A stretch of 12,038 nt of DNA, from positions 1 through 12,038 of the forward strand of contig JAITDV010000162.1 of assembly GCA_031282385.1 (NCBI GenBank). The letters run 5' to 3'. The notes below the pieces were generated by a model. It saw only the letters and a list, made by a program, of their open reading frames with translations, was not told where the DNA came from and searched no databases. Below are positions 7,471-12,038 of this stretch, piece after piece (the first letter of the stretch is position 1; each line of letters opens with the position of its first letter). The position numbers and the translations under genes are program-made. This DNA comes from Planctomycetaceae bacterium. GTDB taxonomy: Bacteria; Planctomycetota; Planctomycetia; Pirellulales; Thermoguttaceae.

Positions 7471-7758
7471 CTGTTTGTACTAGACCTTTTCTCTAACCTA
7501 AAAATACATCAACGCAACAAAAAACCTACAACGAAAAACCGCCTTTAACTCCTCCGAGACCACCCCTGACCCCTCCGAAGGATGGGAATAAAAAGACGCC
7601 TCCGAGAGAGGCGAATAATTCCCCTCCTTCAGAGGGGTCAGGGGTGGTCTCCTACTGGTTAGCGAAAAGGTCTACTATAAATTGCGACTCAAGATCGTAA
7701 AAGCCTGCTTTCCGATAGGTAAGTAGGCGATGGCAAATGAAATTTAAAGTCTGAACAG
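7471..7758 (+). repeat. Repeat family B copy interrupted by repeat A
   Basis: Positions 7471-7480 (CTGTTTGTAC) and 7676-7758 (TATAAATTGC through to GAACAG) together make a normal 93-bp family B element. The 194 bp between them are repeat A copy 2. The split falls inside the CGTACTATAAATTG segment that is continuous in the copies at 5732 and 6893, which shows A inserted after B was in place. Confidence 0.88.
7481..7674. repeat. Repeat family A, copy 2 (MITE-like)
   Basis: This 194-bp copy starts TAGACCTTTTCTCTAACCT and ends with the complement of TAGACCTTTTCGCTAACCT. Its internal hairpin arms (from about 7559 and up to about 7650) keep pairing although the bases differ from copy 1: CCTGACCCC on the left matches GGGGTCAGG on the right. 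Only a C, or TAC if the terminal TA is counted, is repeated at its two sides, so the target duplication is not intact. Confidence 0.92.
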
Positions 7759-7985
7759 TTTAAAACGCAGCGTTCTAAAATAAACAACCCTTATTTGTCA
7801 AATAAGGGTTGGAAAATTAAAGCCGTTCGGAAAATTATCTTGTTCCGTGCGAATTTATTGGGCTTGGGTAACAGAATTGTTGACGATAATAAACATACGA
7901 CCGAGAATAGATACGACAAATTCCACCGAAATATTTCGAAATTTCAAGTTTAATGAGATATTGCTGCGTCTTTAATTTACAACAA
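7759..7985. other. Intergenic DNA with one short perfect hairpin
   Basis: The only clear structure is AACCCTTATTT (7786-7796), a three-base loop, and its exact complement at 7800-7810. It lacks a proper U-tract on either side, so it is a poor terminator. AAATTCCACCGAAATATTT at 7918-7936 resembles the right end of repeat C without a partner. Short open frames exist on both strands over the same bases and are best taken as chance. Confidence 0.45.
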
Positions 7986-8145
7986 CTAAATTTGAATAGT
8001 TCAGTGGAATTTTCGTTTTTTTTAAGACAAGGTAAATGAGTAAAGCATAAGTATTGTCAGATCAATTTTCCATTGCAAGTCCCGTAGAGACAGCATTATG
8101 AATAACCGGCGGAGAAACGCGGCTAAAAATAGATTCATTGATTAA

Positions 8146-8393
8146 TAGACCTTTTTTCTAACCTAAAAATACATCAACGCAACAAAAAACCTACAACGAA
8201 AAACCGCCTTTAACTTCTCCGAGACCACCCCTAACCCCTCCGAAGGAGGGGAATAAGAAGAAGCCTCCGAAGGAGGCGAATAAGAAGAAGCCTCCGAAGG
8301 AGGCGAATAAGAAGAAGCCTCCGAGGGAGGCGAATAATTCCCCTACTTCGGAGGGTTCAGGGGTGGTTTCCTACAGGTTAGCGAAAAGGTCTA
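8146..8393. repeat. Repeat family A, copy 3 (MITE-like, expanded)
   Basis: This 248-bp copy has the same 19-bp inverted ends as copies 1 and 2. It is flanked by ATTAA on both sides (8141-8145 and 8394-8398). The equivalent uninterrupted sequence TTGATTAACTCAA is present in repeat C copy 2 at about 10145, so the empty site is known. It is 54 bp longer than copy 2 because an internal 27-bp unit is present three times. Confidence 0.93.
8251..8331 (+). repeat. Three tandem 27-bp hairpin units
   Basis: Each unit is GAATAAGAAGAA followed by the palindrome GCCTCCGAAGGAGGC; the third has GAG in place of GAA at its centre. Units start at 8251, 8278 and 8305 with no spacers. Copies 1 and 2 of repeat A have one such unit, so this is a local expansion within copy 3. 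Confidence 0.95.
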
Positions 8394-8463
8394 ATTAACT
8401 CAAAACACTAACTCCACTGAAATATTACCTAAATTTGAATATTTTTTAACAAAAATAAACTTG

Positions 8464-8512
8464 AACTTTCAGAATTGACAAACAACATTACAATTTGTCA
8501 ATTCTGAAAGTT
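8464..8512. promoter_or_regulatory. Perfect 19-bp inverted repeat upstream of the activator
   Basis: AACTTTCAGAATTGACAAA (8464-8482) and its exact reverse complement (8494-8512) are separated by 11 bp. It ends 27 bp before the predicted -35 box of the activator gene. The inner half-site TTTGTCAATT recurs at 8587-8596, just before the ATG. This arrangement fits an operator for a dimeric regulator, possibly the activator itself. It could also be a hairpin or a small mobile repeat; there is no strong U-tract for a terminator. Confidence 0.6.
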
Positions 8513-8539
8513 TTGGTGATTTCTGTACAAAAAATCAAT

Positions 8540-8569
8540 TTAACATGTTCGGTTTTCAATCTGTATAAT
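8540..8569 (+). promoter_or_regulatory. Sigma-70-type promoter of the activator gene
   Basis: TTAACA (8540-8545, five of six bases of the -35 consensus) and a perfect TATAAT (8564-8569) are separated by 18 bp. Transcription would start near 8576, giving a leader of about 20 nt before the ATG at 8597. Confidence 0.6.
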
Positions 8570-8596
8570 CTGTGAATCATTATTTTTTTGTCAATT

Positions 8597-9958
8597 ATGG
8601 ATAGTATTGTTGGTCAGAATGCCGGACTTCGGTCTGTACTTGAACGTGCGCGGCTTGTTGCGAAATCTGATGTTCCGGTGTTGATTCTTGGCGAAACCGG
8701 CAGCGGCAAGGAAGTATTTGCGCGTCATATTCACGAACAATCACGTCGTGTGAAGTTGCCGTTTTTGAAGGTAAATTGCGGAGCGGTTCCGTCGGAGCTG
8801 ATAGATTCGTATCTTTTCGGGCATGAAAAAGGCGCTTTCACGGGCGCGATGGAAAAACGTAAAGGTTGGTTTGAATCTGCTAATGGCGGGACGTTGTTAC
8901 TTGATGAGATTGGCGAGTTACCACTTGCGGCTCAAGTCAGATTTTTGCGTGTACTTCAAGACGGCAGTTTTGAATCTGTTGGCGGCAGCGGCAAAACAAT
9001 AAAAGTAGATGTACGTGTGATCGCAGCAACTCATCGGAATTTACGCCAGATGGTAAACGAAGGTAAATTCCGCGAAGATTTGTGGTACCGTATATCTGTT
9101 TTTCCGATTAGGATTCCGCCGTTGCGTGAGCGAATGGAAGATTTGACAGAGCTTGCAGTTTATTTTACAAAACTCGCAACAGTAAAATTCGGATTGCCCG
9201 AAATAAATATAAAACGCGAAGATATTGATATTTTGAGCAGGTACAATTGGCCTGGGAATATTCGTGAATTTGGTGCGGTAATTGATCGGGCGGTATTGCT
9301 TGGCGAAGGAAAAAAACTGGCTATTGCTGAATCTGTGTTGGAATTAATGCCGGATAATGAAATTGATTTTGATTCGGCTGCATTTGTTACGCCGAACAAT
9401 ATTATCACAAACCGCAATGTTGTTAATTTTGCCAAAATCGCCGATGAATACTACAATAACACTAATAACAACAATACAAATAATAACAATGACAAAATCA
9501 ATAATGTTGAAAAAGTTGATAATCCTGCGGGCAAAATTTCTATTGATGTTGACGATCAAGAAATCGTTCAGGCGAAATTTAAACTTACCGATTTCAATCA
9601 CCATAAACCAAAAAAACAAAATAACGCCGTAACACAAGATTCCGATCAATTATCCGATTTGAACAATCCGGTACAAAAACAATTGAAAGCACAACAAGAA
9701 GCAAAAATTACCAATTTTATATCTTTGGATGATGCTATTCGGAGACATATTGAGTCGGCGTTGCAATTAACCAACGGGATAATCGAAGGTAATTACGGCA
9801 CCGCGGCATTGTTAAAAATAAACCCGCACACTTTACGCGCAAAAATGCGACGATTAGGTATAAATTGGTCAAAATATAGAAAAGGATATATTGACCATAA
9901 TGTCAATTCCACAACTCAAGAAAATAAAAACCAACTTGCCAATAACGCCGATAATTAA
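8597..9958 (+). CDS. Sigma-54-dependent AAA+ transcriptional activator
   Basis: This 453-aa enhancer-binding protein would use ATP hydrolysis to open sigma-54 RNA polymerase promoter complexes. The AAA+ domain begins at the N-terminus: Walker A GETGSGK at about 33-38, an intact sigma-54-contacting GAFTGA loop at 79-84, Walker B GGTLLLDE ending at 103-104, the ATHRNL sensor I segment, the FREDLWYRI arginine-finger region, and sensor II WPGNIREF near 217-224. A Fis-type DNA-binding helix-turn-helix lies at about 375-430 (GTAALLKINPHTLRAKMRRL). The linker between is unusually long and Asn-rich around 285-305. There is no receiver, GAF or PAS domain, so activity must be controlled by expression or a partner, as in PspF. 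The start is ATG 8597; a TTG at 8588 is also in frame. The stop codon falls inside a repeat B half copy. Confidence 0.95.
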   Translation: MDSIVGQNAGLRSVLERARLVAKSDVPVLILGETGSGKEVFARHIHEQSRRVKLPFLKVNCGAVPSELIDSYLFGHEKGAFTGAMEKRKGWFESANGGTLLLDEIGELPLAAQVRFLRVLQDGSFESVGGSGKTIKVDVRVIAATHRNLRQMVNEGKFREDLWYRISVFPIRIPPLRERMEDLTELAVYFTKLATVKFGLPEINIKREDIDILSRYNWPGNIREFGAVIDRAVLLGEGKKLAIAESVLELMPDNEIDFDSAAFVTPNNIITNRNVVNFAKIADEYYNNTNNNNTNNNNDKINNVEKVDNPAGKISIDVDDQEIVQAKFKLTDFNHHKPKKQNNAVTQDSDQLSDLNNPVQKQLKAQQEAKITNFISLDDAIRRHIESALQLTNGIIEGNYGTAALLKINPHTLRAKMRRLGINWSKYRKGYIDHNVNSTTQENKNQLANNADN

Positions 9959-9993
9959 GCAGGCGGCGGCAAATGAAATTAAAGTGTGAATGG
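9956..9993 (+). repeat. Right half of repeat family B, overlapping the activator stop
   Basis: TAAGCAGGCGGCGGCAAATG followed by AAATTAAAGTGTGAATGG matches the right half of the full B copy at 7720-7758. The first three bases are the TAA stop codon of the activator gene. The left half is absent. Confidence 0.75.
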
Positions 9994-10030
9994 TTTTATA
10001 ATTTTTGTAACTATCCAGCCGTATTAATGA

Positions 10031-10061
10031 ACCACCACTACCCATCCAGAGGATGGGAATT
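10031..10061. repeat. Left part of a degraded repeat A core
   Basis: ACCACCACTACCCATCCAGA followed by GGATGGGAATT is a worn version of the left hairpin arm of family A (ACCACCCCTAACCCCTCCGAAGG.GGGGAAT). Its partner arm resumes at 10189 after the inserted repeat C. The short hairpin CCCATCC-AGA-GGATGGG remains intact at 10041-10057. Confidence 0.6.
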
Positions 10062-10180
10062 GTAATATTTCAGTGGAAATTTTTTTCCCCGCCCCTAAAG
10101 GGGCGAAAGGAAAACTGATATTTAGCCCTGCGTAACATGAGTTATTGATTAACTCAACACAAATTCCGCTGAAATATTAC
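10062..10180. repeat. Repeat family C copy 2 (MITE-like) with 8-bp target duplication
   Basis: This 119-bp element has 18-bp terminal inverted repeats, GTAATATTTCAGTGGAAA at the left and the complement of GTAATATTTCAGCGGAAT at the right. TGGGAATT directly abuts both ends (10054-10061 and 10181-10188). The interior has a hairpin, CGCCCC-TAAA-GGGGCG (10089-10104). The right portion shares GATTAACTCAA and its ending with copy 1. It has no coding capacity of its own, but the open frame of the next gene begins within it. Confidence 0.85.
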
Positions 10181-11254
10181 TGGGAATTTAATTTACATCC
10201 TTTGGAGGGGTTAGGGGTGATTGCAATTATTGGTGTGTTGATTGCTCTTTTGTTACCCGCCGTTCAAGCCGCTCGCGAAGCAGCTCGGAGAATGCAATGC
10301 AGCAACAACATGAAACAATGGACTCTTGCACTCCACAACTACCACGACACCAACCACGCGTTTCCCGCTGCACAAAATCCGTGTCACTGTGTGTTTAAAG
10401 ACAATGTTGTCTTGGAAGGACGTTGGAGTGCTACATATTGCCTTCTTCCTTTCATGGAACAGTCAGCAATTTTTGATACTATCAAAACAATCCCCGTTCT
10501 GCGACCATGGGACGGTCATGTATCAGCCGATCACATTACCAGAAAAAATGTGTCAACACTTCTTTGCCCGTCCGATGGGAACTCCAAAAATTCCGGTCCC
10601 AACTGTGCACGTGGAAATATTGTTGTTAGTTATGGAGACGGCGCTTTCGAGATTGGAGACCACCTTCATCTTACAAGCGGCGGAATTGGCAATGTTTCAA
10701 CGCGTGGAATGTTCTACCCTGCATTCTGGAAATCTATGGCGGATGTTGCCGATGGAACCAGTAACACTATTGCAATCAGCGAATGTGTTGCTGCTGCAAC
10801 TGCGGGAAATAATCTGATCAAGGGAGGTGTAGCGACTTTGAGCGGAATTTATGTTAGTAGTACAGACACCGGTTTTAACCTTTCGCCTTCCGCTTGTATG
10901 GCAACCAAAAACAAGACAATTTTTTCCGCTATTGCTGCCAATGTTATGCGCTGCACCCGTTATCTGGATGGTCTTGTTGTATATACCGGATTTAATACTA
11001 TCATGCCGCCGAATGCACCAAGTTGTACATACAACGGTGCTGAACGTTGCTGGGGATTTTATGCGGCAAGTAGTAATCATCCGGGAGGCGTGAACTGCGG
11101 CAATGTGGATGGCTCTGTGATTTTTGTCAATGAAACGATTGATACTGCTGGATTGCCCACTGGTCCGCAGGGCATCGACTTAACCGGTGAAAGCCGATAC
11201 GGCGTCTGGGGTGCAAAAGGAACGCCTTCCGGCGGAGAATCGAAAACGTTTTAA
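10145..11254 (+). CDS. DUF1559 prepilin-like protein with an altered N-terminus
   Basis: DUF1559 proteins are abundant in Planctomycetes and normally start with a type IV prepilin leader (FTLVELLVVIAIIG), a hydrophobic helix and a C-terminal H-X9-DG motif. Here the helix (VIAIIGVLIALLLPAVQAAR, residues 25-44), the REAARRMQCSNN segment, DGTSNT near 203 and NHPGGVNCGNVDG at 311-323 are present. The leader is not: residues 1-24 come from repeat C and a repeat A core, giving HPLEGLG where TLVELLV is expected. The only start in the open stretch before the helix is TTG at 10145 or later non-ATG codons, without a good ribosome site. The body has no stop or frameshift. It may be a recent pseudogene, or it may still be expressed with an uncleaved anchor. 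A paralogous lipoprotein partner follows. Confidence 0.8.
   Translation: MINSTQIPLKYYWEFNLHPLEGLGVIAIIGVLIALLLPAVQAAREAARRMQCSNNMKQWTLALHNYHDTNHAFPAAQNPCHCVFKDNVVLEGRWSATYCLLPFMEQSAIFDTIKTIPVLRPWDGHVSADHITRKNVSTLLCPSDGNSKNSGPNCARGNIVVSYGDGAFEIGDHLHLTSGGIGNVSTRGMFYPAFWKSMADVADGTSNTIAISECVAAATAGNNLIKGGVATLSGIYVSSTDTGFNLSPSACMATKNKTIFSAIAANVMRCTRYLDGLVVYTGFNTIMPPNAPSCTYNGAERCWGFYAASSNHPGGVNCGNVDGSVIFVNETIDTAGLPTGPQGIDLTGESRYGVWGAKGTPSGGESKTF
10189..10219 (+). repeat. Right arm of a degraded repeat A core forming the gene's 5' end
   Basis: TCCTTTGGAGGGGTTAGGGG, then TG, matches the right hairpin arm of family A (TCCTTCGGAGGGGTTAGGGG then TGG) at all but one or two positions. The match stops exactly where the conserved DUF1559 helix begins (ATTGCAATTATTGG). 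Confidence 0.7.
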
Positions 11255-11255
11255 T

Positions 11256-11349
11256 CTGTCCGTACTTTAAGTTTCATTTGCCGCCGTTTGTTTAGCTATA
11301 GGAAAGCAGCTTTTACGTTTTTGAGGCGCGCAATTTATTGTAGGAACAG
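11256..11349 (-). repeat. Repeat family B, full copy between DUF1559 and lipoprotein genes
   Basis: This 94-bp reverse-oriented copy runs from CTGTCCGTACTTTAAGTTTC to GCAATTTATTGTAGGAACAG. It begins 1 bp after the DUF1559 stop codon. The middle contains the family's CATTTGCCGCC and GCTTTTACG segments. It occupies most of the 181-bp gap between the two genes. Confidence 0.85.
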
Positions 11350-11423
11350 TATTGTTTTAATTGTTACAAATTTTGATCGAGTGAGAAACGGTCTTGCTCG
11401 ATCTTTTTCTTCAAAAATTAATT

Positions 11424-11430
11424 GAAAGGG
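11424..11430 (+). promoter_or_regulatory. Ribosome binding site of the lipoprotein gene
   Basis: GAAAGGG lies 5 bp before the ATG at 11436. It selects that ATG over the in-frame TTG at 11394. This is the clearest Shine-Dalgarno in the window. Confidence 0.75.
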
Positions 11431-11435
11431 TTTTT

Positions 11436-11920
11436 ATGTTACGTATTATTTTTTCGTGGATGTTGTTTTTTGTGTTGCTTTCCGTTTTGGGATGCGGCGG
11501 TAGCTCGGGTCCGAAAGATTTGCCCAAACTTTATCCGTGCGTCATCACAATCACGCAAGAAGGTAAACCATTGGACAATGCCGTTGTTGAACTGGCGGCA
11601 GCAGAAACAACAGATCAAAATAACTCCAAATACCAACCTTGACTAATGCGGAAGGGAAAGCGGTCATATCCACTTATGGATTTGCTGGAGCTCCTATTGG
11701 AAAATACAAGGTTATTGTAAGAAAAAACGTTGATGATGATCTGGTTTACGGAACCAACTCAACGGGCGGAAAAGAAGTAGTTGCTTTTAAAATATACAGA
11801 ACGGTTGAACCGCAGTTCTCCGATGTCAAAACAACTCCGCACGAAATTGAAATTACCGGAAAAGAAAAAAAAGTTGAAGCAACTTTCGATGTCGGTAAAG
11901 CAATTAAAGTACAATTTTAA
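11436..11920 (+). pseudogene. Transthyretin-like/carboxypeptidase-regulatory-like lipoprotein, frameshifted
   Basis: The 5' part encodes a short basic start, a hydrophobic signal peptide and a lipobox (VLGC, Cys20), then KLYPCVITITQEGKPLDNAV, the first strands of a small beta-sandwich domain. It stops at TGA 11640-11642 after 68 codons. The same domain carries on in another frame from about 11639: TNAEGKAVISTYGFAGAPIG, then KYKVIVRK, to a TAA at 11918-11920. Restoring one base near 11640 (for instance CCT-GTG-ACT) would give one protein of about 161 aa. Such lipoproteins commonly follow DUF1559 genes in Planctomycetes and are presumed to be envelope-anchored, function unknown. A sequencing or assembly error is possible. 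Nothing recognisable follows in 11921-12038. Confidence 0.8.
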
Positions 11921-12038
11921 TAACTGCACTTTCCAAAAATTTTAAGCCGAATTTCCCTTGTTTTTCACATATTTTTTAATTTTGAGCATCTTTCATAGGT
12001 AGGCAAAAGTGTATTTAATTCAAATATATTAAAAAAAC

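Larger units (their letters stand above)
7994..8428. repeat. Repeat family C copy 1, carrying repeat A copy 3
   Basis: The left end (GAATAGTTCAGTGGAATT) and right end (ACTCCACTGAAATATTAC) are inverted repeats related to those of the intact copy at 10062-10180. The 13-bp sequence CTAAATTTGAATA occurs perfectly at both boundaries (7986-7998 and 8429-8441); its first 8 bp may be the target duplication. Without the inserted A copy and its duplicated 5 bp the element is about 180 bp. Its interior includes GTCCCGTAGAGACAGC and ACCGGCGGAGAAACGCGG, which look like degraded small palindromes. Confidence 0.75.

Noticed and set aside
7918..7936. A third copy of repeat C
   Set aside because: Only a right-end-like sequence is present; no matching left end or target duplication was found upstream.
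7783..7975. Open frames of about 60 codons on both strands
   Set aside because: Several frames are open at once over the same bases, none has a clear start or ribosome site, and this length is expected by chance at this GC content.
8251..8331. Short regularly spaced repeats as a CRISPR array
   Set aside because: The 27-bp units are directly adjacent with no unique spacers, only three are present, and they lie inside a repeat A copy. No cas gene is near.
10089..10104. CGCCCC-TAAA-GGGGCG hairpin as terminator of the activator gene
   Set aside because: The T-run lies before rather than after the hairpin on the coding strand, and the hairpin is part of repeat C; it was kept only as part of that element.

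Overview
The window looks like chromosome from a low-GC, probably host-associated member of the Planctomycetes or a close relative. The strongest marker is a DUF1559 protein (prepilin-like N-terminal helix followed by an H-X9-DG motif) paired with a small transthyretin-like lipoprotein. This pairing is typical of Planctomycetes and their neighbours. Coding density is low, and the gaps are packed with short non-coding repeats.

Layout. 1-1038: a formate/nitrite-family transporter on the minus strand. 1045-1446: repeat A copy 1, then an open frame with no good start. 1447-5319: infB (translation initiation factor IF-2, minus strand), unusually long at 1290 aa because of a low-complexity N-terminal half. 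5320-5958: leader and intergenic DNA with a hairpin repeat and a 116-bp palindrome. 5959-6867: a HAD-family phosphatase-like protein (minus strand). 6868-8596: 1.7 kb without an intact gene, holding nested repeats and possible decayed reading frames. 8597-9958: a sigma-54-type AAA+ activator with a Fis-like HTH and no sensory domain, behind a recognisable sigma-70-type promoter and a perfect inverted repeat. 10031-11254: a DUF1559 gene whose 5' end has been replaced by repeat debris. 11436-11920: a lipoprotein gene broken by a one-base frameshift.

Three short repeat families without coding capacity explain most of the non-coding DNA. Family A (194-248 bp) has 19-bp terminal inverted repeats and a long internal hairpin. 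Family B (about 93 bp) has ends reading CTGTTC...GAACAG and sits right at gene ends. Family C has ends reading GTAATATTTCAG, and one copy has a perfect 8-bp target duplication. They are nested: A in B (7471-7758), A in C (7994-8428), and C in an old A core (10031-10220). The order of insertion can therefore be read from the sequence.

The genes do not form one pathway. IF-2 is housekeeping, the transporter and HAD protein are metabolic, and the DUF1559/lipoprotein pair belongs to the expanded cell-surface families of this phylum. The main interest is how the repeats alter genes: one sits against the transporter start, one contains the activator's stop codon, and one supplies the first codons of the DUF1559 frame. 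I saw no defence system, CRISPR array, transposase, tRNA or rRNA gene.
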